Part shown: piece by piece, positions 8,318 to 17,614 of the stretch
Layout of the letters: each line of letters begins with the position of its first letter
Position numbering within the stretch: position 1 is the stretch's first letter
Origin: JBPOIC01 sp052034865
GTDB taxonomy: Bacteria; UBA10199; JADFYH01
Direction: 5' to 3'
Length of the DNA: 58,188 nucleotides
Assembly (NCBI GenBank): GCA_052034865.1
Contig: JBPOIC010000008.1
Span: 1 to 58,188 of the forward strand
The notes under the pieces: model-generated
What the model was told of the DNA's origin: nothing
Databases searched by the model: none
The model's input: only the letters and a program-made list of their open reading frames with translations
Made by a program: the position numbers and the translations under genes

Positions 8318-8644
8318 TTAGAGAATGGTTCCCAGCTTTAAAGCAAGGCCCATATCCCCTTTGACTTTGAGCTTACCAGTCATAAAGGCCATTTGAGGAT
8401 TTAAGCTTCCCTCGATGATATTCGAAAAATCATTGACCGCTACGGTCACTATGCACTTGGCATTTTCGGAAGGCCCCTTACTGACCTTTCCACCCGGCTG
8501 GGTTAAATCGATCACCCAGGTTCCGCCACCTTCTCCCGTGATATCAAACTGATAAACCGAATTGATATTGGCTATTTTATCAGCCCTTGATTGTAAACGT
8601 TCTGGAATCTTCTGCTCAAAAATAACATCCGGTGTTAATGCCAT
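8318..8644 (-). CDS. SCP2 sterol-binding domain protein
   Basis: 108 residues covering a complete SCP2 (sterol carrier protein 2-like) fold. The visible pattern is the strand YQFDITGEGGGTWVIDLT, then CIVTVAVNDFSNIIEGSLNP, MAFMTGKLKVKGDMGLALKL and the C-terminal end. This arrangement (a D/NF...G..NP...F..G.l.v.GD...a..L signature) is characteristic of single-domain bacterial SCP2 proteins, which bind lipids or fatty-acyl ligands in a hydrophobic cavity. AAGGAG precedes the ATG. It is the last gene of a tight minus-strand trio with two small membrane proteins (8655-9502), so a lipid- or membrane-related role is plausible; the ligand is unknown. Confidence 0.88.
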   Translation of the reverse strand: MALTPDVIFEQKIPERLQSRADKIANINSVYQFDITGEGGGTWVIDLTQPGGKVSKGPSENAKCIVTVAVNDFSNIIEGSLNPQMAFMTGKLKVKGDMGLALKLGTIL

Positions 8645-8654
8645 AAAACACTCC

Positions 8655-9107
8655 TTAAATAAGAGATGAATGAAAAAACGATTCGAAAGAAAATGAATAT
8701 CCTGCTCCCCACTTTTCCATAAAACCCGTGCCCAACTTCAAAAGCCACTGCATCCAGAAAAGTAAGAAAAACAGGCGTGCTGAAAGACTGCGAGGTGGCA
8801 AAGAAATCGTGAATTTCTCTTTTGGAAATCCAGCCAAAATTCCAAAAGCACGCACTCCATAAGCCACAAAGAGCAAATAAACCAGCGGGCCCAAGGCATT
8901 GAATCGAATGGCATCGATCCAGTTCCCCTGAGAAAGAGAAAGGATCGATCGCGTCAGCCCGCATCCGGGACAATCAAAACCAGTCATCCAATGGAACAAA
9001 CAGAGTGGAATTTTTTCCACCTGCGAAACACTCACCCATCGTGAAATTGCAAACCCTGTCAGAAGAATCAACAGGGTTTGGATCGCGGTTTTCTTTTCGC
9101 GTTTCAT
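8655..9107 (-). CDS. DUF2752 family membrane protein
   Basis: 150 residues with about three hydrophobic segments (residues 8-28, 70-92, 103-125). The DUF2752 signature is GFDCPGCGLTRS near residues 43-54, here with CPxC followed by a TRS motif and a downstream helix containing IRFNALGPL. Members are small inner-membrane proteins of unknown function, and the CPGC pair may bind a metal or form a disulfide. It begins 11 bases after the DUF4870 gene and ends 10 bases before the SCP2 gene, so the three are probably co-transcribed. Confidence 0.85.
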   Translation of the reverse strand: MKREKKTAIQTLLILLTGFAISRWVSVSQVEKIPLCLFHWMTGFDCPGCGLTRSILSLSQGNWIDAIRFNALGPLVYLLFVAYGVRAFGILAGFPKEKFTISLPPRSLSARLFFLLFWMQWLLKLGTGFMEKWGAGYSFSFESFFHSSLI

Positions 9108-9118
9108 GCATGCTGAAA

Positions 9119-9502
9119 CTATTTCGAGGCCTGCTGCTCGGCGATATCGCCAATGAAAGGAATTTTAAACCTTTCATTGCTATAGGCCTTCACCATGCAG
9201 ACAATCGTCAGGGCAACAAATGCCAACCAGAGCAAAACGCTAATCAAACCAAATAGAAATCCAATACCAGGAACCATGGCTAAAATTGATAATACGATCC
9301 ATCCAGCAAACACTCCCCCACCTAATACAATCGACTGCCAAGCATTAAACCTTACTTCCTTGTTATCCTTTTCAATCAAAAGAAAAATAACTCCAGTGAC
9401 CCAACCGCAAAGATAACACAACACCGACGCAATGTTGGGGGCAAGACCGGAGCCACCGGCTGGAGGGGTTGGAGGGGTTGACGTGGGAATTTGATCTGTC
9501 AT
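9119..9502 (-). CDS. DUF4870 / Tic20-like small membrane protein
   Basis: 127 residues. A Pro-rich cytoplasmic N-terminus (residues 1-20) is followed by three hydrophobic segments (about 24-42, 60-80, 84-107). The sequence IASVLCYLCGWVTGVIFLLI, then an EKDN...VRFNAWQSI motif between the first and second segments, is the family signature (Y.xGW.tGliFlliEk...vRFhA.QSi). The function of the family is not established. It is the first gene of the trio running to 8318. Confidence 0.85.
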   Translation of the reverse strand: MTDQIPTSTPPTPPAGGSGLAPNIASVLCYLCGWVTGVIFLLIEKDNKEVRFNAWQSIVLGGGVFAGWIVLSILAMVPGIGFLFGLISVLLWLAFVALTIVCMVKAYSNERFKIPFIGDIAEQQASK

Positions 9503-9594
9503 GACGAGGTCTCCTTTCTTAAAGAGAATAAATCGATCGTTAGATTATTAAAAATGGTTCAATGGTTCATCGGAAATTCATTCATGAAAATGAA

Positions 9595-11376
9595 TTACTC
9601 CTGATAAAGCGTATCGAGAACGTCCTGATAGCGCTCGGTCACAACCTTGCGTTTGATTTTAAGCGTCGGCGTCAGCTCACCTCCATCGATCGTGAAATCC
9701 TTTTTGATAATCGCAAAACGTTTGATCGTTTCATAGCTTGCCAGCTGTTTATTTTTCTCATCAATCGATTTGCGAATGATCTGAATCATTTTGGACTCTT
9801 CAGCCAGATCTTCGATCGTTGAAAAGGAAATACCCTTTTCACGCGCACAACGCTTGGCTTCATCGGGATTTAAAGTCACCAACGCACTTAAATATTTTCG
9901 ACGATCTCCATGAACCATCACGTGACTGATGAGAGGATCGGTTTTTAAAAGATTTTCGATCGGCTGAGGCGCGATGTTTTTTCCTGCAGCGGTGACAATG
10001 ATATCTTTTTTGCGATCGGTGATTTTTAAAAATCCATCGGCATCAAATTCACCAATATCTCCGGTTTTAAAATAGCCATCGGATGTAAAGGCCTCCTGGG
10101 TCGCCTCCGGGTTGAGATAATATCCCTCAAAGATATGATCTCCTTTCACCAGGATTTCACCATCGGATGCAATCTTGTGTTTTACATGGAGCACCGGCTG
10201 ACCGACCGTTCCAAAACGGTATTGATCGAGCGTATTGCAGTTGATCGCCGCCACTGTTTCGGTCAGGCCGTAACCTTCGAGAATGACAATCCCGGCGGCA
10301 TTGAAAAACTCAGCCACTTCTGCTCCGAGAGGAGCTCCGCCTGAAACAAAAAATCGCATGCGCCCGCCCATCTTCTCATGAAGTTTTGCAAATACCAATC
10401 GCTGCGCGATTTCATATTGAAGCGTTGAAAACAATGAAGCCGATTTTTTATACTGACGGGCCTGACTGACCTCAAGCCCTACCTTTAAGGCCCATCTAAA
10501 AAGCGTTTTCTTAAGGATATTGGCCGTTTCGACATCTCCCATGACCTTCGAGTGAATTTTTTCGAAAATGCGCGGGACGCACACCATGAAGTGAGGACGG
10601 GTTTCCTGAATATTATCTAAAAGCTTATCGATACTCTCGGCGTAGGCATGCACAAAACCCGTTCCCAGCTGGAGAAACTGAACCGCTCTGCCGAGGATAT
10701 GCGCAAGGGGTAAGAAAAGCAGGCTCTCATCGCCCGGATTGAACTGAAGAATATGAGAAAGGGCATCGATTTCAGAGGAGAGGTTTTTGTGAGTTAAACT
10801 AACCCCTTTGGGAACTCCTGTGGTTCCGCTTGTGTAAACGATGGTGGCAAGGGCCTCTTCCTGCAAGGCGTTTATTCTTTCTTCAAATGCTGAAGTTTCG
10901 TTCTCACCCTGCTGTATCAGCTTTTTCAAGGTGGAGTCTGTCTCTGCATGATTCTCAATCGAAATAATCTTTTTCAGTTTAGTCAGTTTTTTTCGCTCTC
11001 CATCGATTTTTTTAAACTGGCTCCCATTTTCAACAAAAGCCACGCTCGCCCTGGCGTGATCGAGAATATAAAAAACATCTTTGGGAAGTGTGGAGTGATA
11101 GATGGGAACGGTGACTGCTCCTAATGAGAGAGCGGCGATATCAATGACGGTCCATTCGTAGCGGGTTCCGGAAAGAATCGCGATACGATCTCCTGATTGA
11201 ATTCCAAGATCGCGCAAGGAAGAGGCCAGTCGAACGGACTTTTCCAGGACCTCTTCCCAGGAAAGGGTTTTCCATTCGCTTTTGTACTTATAGCGAAAAC
11301 AGGGTTGGCCTTTTAATTCCCGAACTTTTTTCAAAAAAAGCGATAGGACGTTTGGATACAGAGATTTAGGGCTCAT
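9595..11376 (-). CDS. Long-chain acyl-CoA synthetase (AMP-forming, FadD15/ACSL type)
   Basis: 593 residues, full length for the AMP-forming acyl-CoA synthetase family. It activates fatty acids through an acyl-AMP intermediate to acyl-CoA. Motifs: the phosphate-binding loop YTSGTTGVPKG at 181-191, the adenine-binding GYGLTE near 370, KTGDIGEFDADGFLKITDRK near 430-450 and the catalytic Lys-containing GKNIAPQPIEN linker. The type with FxTGDIG...GRKKDxIVTxxGKNIxPxxIE usually uses long-chain substrates. No strong ribosome binding site is seen before the ATG at 11376. It lies 53 bases downstream of yraN on the same strand. The exact chain-length preference cannot be read from the sequence. Confidence 0.92.
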   Translation of the reverse strand: MSPKSLYPNVLSLFLKKVRELKGQPCFRYKYKSEWKTLSWEEVLEKSVRLASSLRDLGIQSGDRIAILSGTRYEWTVIDIAALSLGAVTVPIYHSTLPKDVFYILDHARASVAFVENGSQFKKIDGERKKLTKLKKIISIENHAETDSTLKKLIQQGENETSAFEERINALQEEALATIVYTSGTTGVPKGVSLTHKNLSSEIDALSHILQFNPGDESLLFLPLAHILGRAVQFLQLGTGFVHAYAESIDKLLDNIQETRPHFMVCVPRIFEKIHSKVMGDVETANILKKTLFRWALKVGLEVSQARQYKKSASLFSTLQYEIAQRLVFAKLHEKMGGRMRFFVSGGAPLGAEVAEFFNAAGIVILEGYGLTETVAAINCNTLDQYRFGTVGQPVLHVKHKIASDGEILVKGDHIFEGYYLNPEATQEAFTSDGYFKTGDIGEFDADGFLKITDRKKDIIVTAAGKNIAPQPIENLLKTDPLISHVMVHGDRRKYLSALVTLNPDEAKRCAREKGISFSTIEDLAEESKMIQIIRKSIDEKNKQLASYETIKRFAIIKKDFTIDGGELTPTLKIKRKVVTERYQDVLDTLYQE

Positions 11377-11429
11377 TGGACTTTAGCAAAAAATGTGGAA
11401 ATAAATTAAAAGGAGTTCTGAGGAAGGTG

Positions 11430-11813
11430 TTAATAATAATAAAGATTGGGGAGGTCCAGCGGAAACTCAAAAAACTCAAAGGAAGGAGGATTTTCCCCTT
11501 CAATGATCAAAGCGCCCAGCCTGATTTCCTGATCCATAAATTTCTTGGATTGAAGATAGCGCAAAATTGCACGTACCATCTTTTTTTGCTTCATCGGATG
11601 AATGGCTTCGGCTCCTGATCCGAACTGACGATTCCGCCGGTATTTCACTTCTACAAAAACCAGAACCTTCTTTTTTTGGACAATCAGGTCAATTTCACCC
11701 TCACGCACCCTCCAGTTACTTTCTAAAATCTTAAATCCCAAACGGGAAAGATGGTCCGAGGCCCACATTTCTCCTTTTTGCCCCAGATGTTGAGCTGACT
11801 TTTTAAGGAACAA
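11430..11813 (-). CDS. YraN/UPF0102 family endonuclease-like protein
   Basis: 127 residues of the restriction-endonuclease-like YraN fold. Visible core: GQKGEMWASDHLSRLGFKIL, NWRVREGEIDLIVQ, VFVEVKYRR. The last two carry the Glu/Asp/Glu-x-Lys residues of a PD-(D/E)xK nuclease site (the family E-D-EVK pattern). The protein is proposed to act in DNA repair or replication, but its substrate is unknown. The start is TTG at 11813, supported by AAGGAG seven bases upstream; no in-frame ATG lies nearby. Confidence 0.9.
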   Translation of the reverse strand: MFLKKSAQHLGQKGEMWASDHLSRLGFKILESNWRVREGEIDLIVQKKKVLVFVEVKYRRNRQFGSGAEAIHPMKQKKMVRAILRYLQSKKFMDQEIRLGALIIEGENPPSFEFFEFPLDLPNLYYY

Positions 11814-11973
11814 AGGATCTCTCCTTCTCTCTTGATTCCTGTTTGGGGTCTATGATAGGCGGACCGTCTTTGTCAGCTGAAACTTTCCGGATTTCTATCG
11901 ATGATCGATGAACCGGAGAACAGATTTTGTTCATTCAAGTCCCACACGGACGAAAGATTAAAGGAGAAGGATC

Positions 11974-12165
11974 ATGTCCCGTCAATGCAGCGTTTGTTCC
12001 AAAACCCCTCTGGCCGGAAATAAAGTCAGTCATGCCAATAACAAAACCCATACCCGTAATTTTCCAAACTTACAGCGCGTAAAGGCGATGGTGGCCGGAA
12101 AAGTGAAACACATTTTGGCCTGTACCCGCTGTATCCGTTCTGGATTTGTCAAAAAAGCCGCTTAA
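11974..12165 (+). CDS. rpmB: 50S ribosomal protein L28, zinc-binding form
   Basis: 63 residues with the L28 signature: CSVCSKTPLAGNKVSHANNK at residues 5-24, then NFPNLQRV and the C-terminal CTRCIRSGFVKK. All four cysteines of the C+ form are present (5, 8, 50, 53), so it should bind zinc. AAAGGAG lies just before the ATG. It is a lone plus-strand gene facing yraN and the relA/spoT operon. Confidence 0.96.
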   Translation: MSRQCSVCSKTPLAGNKVSHANNKTHTRNFPNLQRVKAMVAGKVKHILACTRCIRSGFVKKAA

Positions 12166-12243
12166 ATTTCCTCTGTTATTTTTTAGATATCCGCCCAGAC
12201 CTTCAGAGCTTTTAATTTTACCTGAGGGTCTTCAGGCTGTTGA

Positions 12244-14406
12244 CTAACCTCGAATTCTTTCCACGCTAATAATACCTTTTAGCCGATTCAAGGCTTTAAT
12301 GACCTCTCGTAACTGGGGGGCATCTTTAATCTCGATCTCAAAAAGATTGACCGCTTTCTGATCACTGGTGGTCCGAATGGACGCCTGTGAAATATTAACC
12401 CCCTCATTTGAAATTACCTTGGTCATGGAAGCCAGAAGACCAGGGCGGTCGGTACTGACAACCTTGATCTTGGCATAGTGCAATGTTTCATTTTGGTTAT
12501 CCCACGCCACATCGACCTGTCGCTCAGGATCTGTTGCCAATACTTTTGGACAATCCGCCGTGTGAACAGTCACCCCGCGACCCCGCGTGATAAAACCGAC
12601 GATCGCGTCTCCAGGAAGCGGCAAACAGCAACGGCCCAGAATAACCATGATGTCGTTATATCCTCCCACCTTAACAATACTTTTTCCGCGCTCTTTCACC
12701 TTTTTAAAAATACGCGAAACGATATTGTCGGAAGTAGGCCTTTCTCCTGAAGGAACTTCTCCCATCTTTTCTTTTGGAACCAGTTTGGAAACCACAAAGC
12801 TGGGAGAGATTTTTCCGTAACCGACGTGTATTGCCAGGCCCTCCAGATTCTGAAAACCTGATTCCTTGAGGAGAAGATCCAGATCATAGCCTTTCAGATA
12901 GCGCGCTGCCGAAAGATGAAATTTTTCAAATTCTTTTTCGAGCAGATCCATTCCGATTTCGATACTTTTCTGGCGCTGCTCCTGGCGAATCACAAAACGG
13001 ATTTTGCTTTTGGCTCGTGAACTGACCGCTATTTTCAGCCAGTCTTTGGAAGGTTTCTGATGGGGCTGGGTGAGAATTTCAACCGTATCCCCACTGCGTA
13101 ACTGATAATTGAGAGGAACAATGCGTTCATTGACTCGGGCTCCAACGCAATGATTTCCGACATCCGAATGAATGGCATAAGCGAAATCGATGGGAGTGGA
13201 TCCGTGGGGAAGCTCGCGCACCTCGCCATTGGGAGTAAAGACGTAAACATCGGTCGCGAACAGATCGAGCTTGATCGTATCTAAAAATTCGGCCGGGTCT
13301 TTCAACTCTTTTTGCCAATTTAACAGATCGCGCACCCACTGGAATTTCTTCTGACCAGCATCATCGATGGAGCCGTCTTCTTTATATTTCCAGTGCGCCG
13401 CAATCCCCTTCTCGGCAATCTCATGCATCTCACGCGTGCGAATTTGAAATTCGGCACGCTCTCCTTCCAGACAAATGACCGTGGTGTGTAACGAGCGATA
13501 TTCGTTGGCCTTGGGCATCGCAATGTAATCCTTGAATCGACCCGGAATGGGAGTCCAGATTTCATGCAGAATTCCAAGAACGGCATAGCATTGCTGGATA
13601 TCTTCCACGAGGATGCGGAAGGCGATCCGGTCGTTGACCTGTTCAAAGCTGATATTTTGGGCATGCATCTTTCGGTAGATACTGAAGGAATGTTTCAGAC
13701 GTCCGCTGATTTCATGGGCTATCTGATATTGCTGAAGCTTGGGTTCCAGAACATCGATGACCTTGTGGACGTAGGCCTCCGATTCGCGTTTCACGCCTGC
13801 CATTTTCTGATCGATCTCGTGATAGATCTCAGGTCTTAAATGTTTAAAAGACAGATCCTCGAGCTCAATCTTCATCCATTGAATTCCTAGCCGGTTGGCC
13901 AAAGGGGCATAGATGTCCTGGGTTTCTTTTGCGATCTTAAGGCGCTTGTCTTCGCTTAAGTGATTGAGCGTCCGCATATTGTTTAAGCGATCGGCAAGTT
14001 TGATGAGAATGACTCGAATATCGCGCGCCATCGCCATGATCATCTTCCGAAAATTCTCTGCCTGTTTTTCAGCAGCACTGGCAAAACGGATTTTTCCAAG
14101 TTTGGTCACCCCATCGACCAGATGGGCAATTTCGGCGCCAAACTCATCACGGATCTGATCCAGACTGGTAAGGGTATCTTCGACGGTGTCGTGCAGTAAT
14201 CCTGAGACAATGGAGGGAATATCCAGTCGCATCTGAGTGAGGATCTGGGCGACTTCGAGGGGATGGGTAAAAAAAGGAACTCCGGAAGCGCGGGTTTGTC
14301 CATCATGGACTTTTTGAGAAAAGTGATAGGCCTTTTCAATCAGCGAAAGATCTGCCTGGGGTTGATAGGCCTTCACTTCTTCACAGATTTTGGGAAGTGT
14401 TTGCAT
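12244..14406 (-). CDS. relA: Bifunctional (p)ppGpp synthetase/hydrolase (RelA/SpoT)
   Basis: 720 residues with all domains of a long RSH protein. The N-terminal HD hydrolase domain has an intact HDTVEDT motif at 72-78. The synthetase domain (~235-350) has RFKDYIAMPKANEYRSLHT and EFQIRT. A TGS domain follows (~385-445; VFTPNGEVRELPHGSTPIDF), then a zinc-finger/helical region with CCLPLPGD near 575, and a C-terminal ACT domain (~645-720). The HD motif and the synthetase residues look intact, so it should both make and degrade the alarmone. It starts 11 bases after gmk; the rpoZ gene that often separates gmk and spoT is absent. Confidence 0.95.
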   Translation of the reverse strand: MQTLPKICEEVKAYQPQADLSLIEKAYHFSQKVHDGQTRASGVPFFTHPLEVAQILTQMRLDIPSIVSGLLHDTVEDTLTSLDQIRDEFGAEIAHLVDGVTKLGKIRFASAAEKQAENFRKMIMAMARDIRVILIKLADRLNNMRTLNHLSEDKRLKIAKETQDIYAPLANRLGIQWMKIELEDLSFKHLRPEIYHEIDQKMAGVKRESEAYVHKVIDVLEPKLQQYQIAHEISGRLKHSFSIYRKMHAQNISFEQVNDRIAFRILVEDIQQCYAVLGILHEIWTPIPGRFKDYIAMPKANEYRSLHTTVICLEGERAEFQIRTREMHEIAEKGIAAHWKYKEDGSIDDAGQKKFQWVRDLLNWQKELKDPAEFLDTIKLDLFATDVYVFTPNGEVRELPHGSTPIDFAYAIHSDVGNHCVGARVNERIVPLNYQLRSGDTVEILTQPHQKPSKDWLKIAVSSRAKSKIRFVIRQEQRQKSIEIGMDLLEKEFEKFHLSAARYLKGYDLDLLLKESGFQNLEGLAIHVGYGKISPSFVVSKLVPKEKMGEVPSGERPTSDNIVSRIFKKVKERGKSIVKVGGYNDIMVILGRCCLPLPGDAIVGFITRGRGVTVHTADCPKVLATDPERQVDVAWDNQNETLHYAKIKVVSTDRPGLLASMTKVISNEGVNISQASIRTTSDQKAVNLFEIEIKDAPQLREVIKALNRLKGIISVERIRG

Positions 14407-14417
14407 GCGAGTCCGAT

Positions 14418-14990
14418 TTACTTCCGGTTTTTAGTCCTTTCTTTTTGGATGACCTCGATGAGTTGGATGCAGGCCTCTTCAGGATCATCATTGAAAATCA
14501 CATAATCATATCGATCTTTCATCTTGCGTTCGCTCTCGGCGCGATTCAGGCGCAGCTCAATGAGAGCGGGATCTTCAGTACCGCGCTTGCTTAAGCGATC
14601 GGCCAGCATCCGGTCATTGCGAGTTTCAATAAAAACCAGGACAGCTTGAGGATCTTTAATCTTCACGTTCAAAGCACCCTGGACGTCCAGATCTAGCAAA
14701 AGATCCTGACCTTTGGCGCGCGCTTCTTCTATGGTTTTTCGGGCTGTGCCATATCGGTAACGATGCACAGGAGCCCATTCCAGAAAGGCATCTTCTTCAA
14801 TCATTTGATTAAAAGTGGCCTCATCGACAAAATAGTAATCTTTTCCGGATACTTCATTGGCACGAGGAGGACGGGTGGTATAGGAAATGGAAAAAGGAAT
14901 ATTCAAACGCGACTGCACCATGCGGCAAAGGGTTGTCTTTCCTGTACCGGAAGGACCAGACACTACGAAAAGGATGCCAGACTTTAACAT
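14418..14990 (-). CDS. gmk: Guanylate kinase
   Basis: 190 residues, phosphorylates GMP to GDP. The P-loop GPSGTGKTT is at residues 12-20. The GMP-binding segment SYTTRPPRANEVSGKDYYFV is near 35-54, followed by FLEWAPVHRYRYGT and LLDLDVQGALNVK. It lies in a minus-strand yicC-gmk-relA/spoT run, a common bacterial arrangement. No strong ribosome binding site precedes the ATG, but the MLKSGILFVVSGPSG start fits the family. Confidence 0.96.
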   Translation of the reverse strand: MLKSGILFVVSGPSGTGKTTLCRMVQSRLNIPFSISYTTRPPRANEVSGKDYYFVDEATFNQMIEEDAFLEWAPVHRYRYGTARKTIEEARAKGQDLLLDLDVQGALNVKIKDPQAVLVFIETRNDRMLADRLSKRGTEDPALIELRLNRAESERKMKDRYDYVIFNDDPEEACIQLIEVIQKERTKNRK

Positions 14991-15058
14991 AAAATAAAAT
15001 TGAGGTTTTTAGGAAAAGGATTTGAACTTGTTAAACTCGGCTCTGAATTGCAAATGGC

Positions 15059-15928
15059 TTATTCAACGTTTTGAACCTGTTCGCGCAATTTTTCGAGTTC
15101 GTGTTTGCAGGCAACCACCAAGCGAGTGATCTCTACTTCCTGCACCTTAGAACCCAGGGTGTTCACTTCGCGATTCATTTCCTGAAGGATGAAATCGAGC
15201 TTGCGACCCACGGGCTCTTTTTCGTTGAGCACTTCCTTAAAGTGAACAAGGTGGCTTTTAAAACGCTGGATCTCTTCGGAAACATCGGTGCGCTCGACAA
15301 AATGAGCGATTTCCTGAGCCAAACGCCATTCATCAGGCAATTGCTGCAAAAGTCTGGCAATACGCTCCCGCAATCTTGCTTCATAATCTTTAAGCATCTC
15401 CGGAATTTTTTTTTCAACCCGCGACAGTTGATCGTGAAGAGTTTTGAGCCTTTCCAGAAATTCCTTTTTAAGACTGCTTCCTTCTTTTTCTCGCACCTTC
15501 TGGACCTTGTCGAACACGAGCTCGAAATTCTTAAATATCACAGCCTGGATCTGCTTGAGATCTTCCTGTTCTTCTTCGAGGGTGAGAACCTGAGGGAGGG
15601 AAAGCAGATTTTCTAATTGCAAGGGAGCCGTCTTTTTCCATTTTTTCTCAAGTTTTTGAATGAGTTTTAAGTAGTGATCGAGCTGCTCTTCGTGAACACG
15701 CACCTGTTGTGTGTTCGATGAGCTTCCTTCGCGGACGAAGATATCGATACGACCCCGTCCAAAAGATTTTCTGGAAAACTCAATCAGCTCGGCTTCCAGT
15801 GAAGAATATCGGGAAGGCAAACGCAGATGAACTTCGCAAAACCGGTGATTGACGGTTTTGACTTCAAGGGTCACCTTGCGGGCATTGAGACGAAATTCGT
15901 GACGGCCATAGCCGGTCATACTTTTCAT
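15059..15928 (-). CDS. yicC: YicC family endoribonuclease/RNA-associated protein
   Basis: 289 residues, normal for YicC/YloC. The N-terminus MKSMTGYGRHEF and NHRFCEVHLRLPSRYSSLE, and the C-terminal half with EEIQRFKSHL and GRKLDFILQEMNREVNTLGS, are family signatures. YicC proteins are reported to act in RNA turnover and regulation, with the conserved C-terminal acidic/His residues forming the active site. A heptad-rich coiled region occupies ~110-190. AAAGG lies eight bases before the ATG. It heads the yicC-gmk-relA/spoT run. Confidence 0.93.
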   Translation of the reverse strand: MKSMTGYGRHEFRLNARKVTLEVKTVNHRFCEVHLRLPSRYSSLEAELIEFSRKSFGRGRIDIFVREGSSSNTQQVRVHEEQLDHYLKLIQKLEKKWKKTAPLQLENLLSLPQVLTLEEEQEDLKQIQAVIFKNFELVFDKVQKVREKEGSSLKKEFLERLKTLHDQLSRVEKKIPEMLKDYEARLRERIARLLQQLPDEWRLAQEIAHFVERTDVSEEIQRFKSHLVHFKEVLNEKEPVGRKLDFILQEMNREVNTLGSKVQEVEITRLVVACKHELEKLREQVQNVE

Positions 15929-15986
15929 GAATAAAACCTTTTGGAGAATGGGTGTGGAAGAAGAATGAGTGAATCAGGTTACAATC

Positions 15987-16655
15987 TTAAAGCTGCATTT
16001 CACAAACATCAGCGGCGACTTCAAATTCTGCCTCAGTGGCCGCTTTTACCTCATCGATACTGACCCCTGGAGCCAGCTCGATCAACTTGAGTCTCTGAGA
16101 GCCAATATCGAAAACACAAAAATCTGTAATGATGCGGGATACGACTTTTTTTCCAGTGAGGGGCAGACTGCACTGTTTGACGATTTTAGCCTTTCCATTT
16201 TTAGCCACGTGCTCCATGCAGACAATCACGCGTTTGGCTCCAGCGACCAGATCCATCGCTCCCCCCGGACCTTTCACCATCTGGCCAGGAATCATGTAAT
16301 TGGCAATATCCCCTGATTCTGAAACCTGCATCGCCCCTAAAATACACAAATCAATGTGTCCTCCCCGGATCATCGCAAAAGAGGTCGCATGATCAAAAAT
16401 CGCAGCGCCCGGAATCATCGTGACCGTCTGTTTACCTGCGTTGATCAGATCGGCATCTTCTTCGCCTGCATACGGAAAAGGTCCATAACCCAAAAGCCCA
16501 TTTTCTGAATGAAGCATGACCTGCATTCCAGGCGGGATGTAATTCGCAACCAGGGTGGGCATTCCAATTCCAAGGTTAACATACGCCCCATCTCTTAATT
16601 CCTGAGCGGCACGTTGAACAATTTGATCACGGGTTAAGGCCATAAAATTTTCCAT
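15987..16655 (-). CDS. scoB: 3-oxoacid/acetate CoA-transferase, subunit B
   Basis: 222 residues of the class I CoA-transferase beta subunit. Signatures are YVNLGIGMPTLVANYIP near 27-43 and the active-site glutamate in HSENGLLGYGPFP near 52-64. MQVSESGDIANYMIPG follows near residue 110 and LIELAPGVSIDEV near the C-terminus. With the alpha subunit just upstream it transfers CoA between succinyl- or acyl-CoA and acetoacetate-type acids. The ATG at 16655 is used; the in-frame ATG at 16643 (MALTRDQ) matches relatives better and may be the true start. Substrate specificity is not resolved. Confidence 0.92.
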   Translation of the reverse strand: MENFMALTRDQIVQRAAQELRDGAYVNLGIGMPTLVANYIPPGMQVMLHSENGLLGYGPFPYAGEEDADLINAGKQTVTMIPGAAIFDHATSFAMIRGGHIDLCILGAMQVSESGDIANYMIPGQMVKGPGGAMDLVAGAKRVIVCMEHVAKNGKAKIVKQCSLPLTGKKVVSRIITDFCVFDIGSQRLKLIELAPGVSIDEVKAATEAEFEVAADVCEMQL

Positions 16656-16696
16656 CCCTTCCTTTTTCTCAAAATATTCACTGAAACAAAGAGGGA

Positions 16697-17392
16697 TTAT
16701 TTTTTGCGGGTAGTTCGCTGCTCAATCCGCTTTTCGTATTTTTCTCCCTGAAGGATGCGCTTTACAAAAATGCTGGGGGTGTGAATCGAGTTTGGATCAA
16801 GCTGTCCCACTTCGACGATCTCTTCAACCTCGGCAATCGTGATTTTTGCAGCCATCGCCATAAGGGGATTAAAATTCTGTGCGGTCAGGTGATAGACAAG
16901 GTTTCCCATCCGATCGCCTTTCCAGGCTTTAACCAGGGCAAAATCGGCATGGAGAGGAGATTCAAGGACATACTCTTTTCCATCGATGAATCGGGTTTCC
17001 TTGCCATCGGCCATGAGAGTACCCACCGCCGTAGGAGTAAAAAATCCTCCAATCCCTGCCCCGCCGGCACGAATGCGTTCGGCCAAAGTTCCCTGTGGGT
17101 TCAGCTCCACCTGGAGCGATCCGTCGAGAAATTGCTTTTCAAAGGTTTTGTTTTCTCCCACATAACTCGAAACCATTTTTTTAATCTGACGGGTCTGAAG
17201 CAAAAGTCCCAGGCCAAAATCATCGACCCCAGCATTGTTGCTAATAATGGTTAAATCGCGAACCCCTTTGTCACGCAGGGCCAGGATGAGATTTTCCGGG
17301 ATTCCGCACAGGCCAAAACCTCCTACCATGAGGGTTGCTCCGTCATGAATATCCTGAATCGCCTCCTGGGCAGATCGGTAGACTTTATTCAT
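16697..17392 (-). CDS. scoA: 3-oxoacid/acetate CoA-transferase, subunit A
   Basis: 231 residues from the ATG at 17392, the usual alpha-subunit size. The frame extends upstream to a TTG at 17449, but the extra 19 residues are unlike the family and MNKVYRSAQEAIQDIHDGAT is a standard beginning. Signatures are MVGGFGLCGIPENLI near 24-38, NNAGVDDFGLG near 56-66 and GGAGIGGFFTPTAVGT near 110-125. The gene ends 41 bases before scoB, so the two form an operon. No clear ribosome binding site is seen. Confidence 0.9.
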   Translation of the reverse strand: MNKVYRSAQEAIQDIHDGATLMVGGFGLCGIPENLILALRDKGVRDLTIISNNAGVDDFGLGLLLQTRQIKKMVSSYVGENKTFEKQFLDGSLQVELNPQGTLAERIRAGGAGIGGFFTPTAVGTLMADGKETRFIDGKEYVLESPLHADFALVKAWKGDRMGNLVYHLTAQNFNPLMAMAAKITIAEVEEIVEVGQLDPNSIHTPSIFVKRILQGEKYEKRIEQRTTRKK

Positions 17393-17546
17393 AAAAAGTA
17401 TTTGGGAATGATGGCCTTGAGTGATTTTAGATGGAAGCAAAGCCCTCAAAGCCTTGTGACTGAATGAAAATCAGGAAGTATTTAATGAAGGATATTCTCT
17501 GGATAGGAATAAAAGTCAAATAAAGTATTGAAGATGGGATCTCATC

Positions 17547-17582
17547 AAAAAAATAGGTCTTAAGCATTTCGCTCAAGACCTA
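17547..17582 (-). terminator. Rho-independent terminator after glnK
   Basis: TAGGTCTT (17554-17561) pairs with AAGACCTA (17575-17582), and AGC/GCT extends the stem inside the loop. Read on the minus strand, seven T follow (17553-17547). It lies about 32 bases past the glnK stop and closes the amtB-glnK transcript. Confidence 0.85.
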
Positions 17583-17614
17583 TTGTTGGATTTTTTGGAT
17601 GTGAGAAAAGCGAT

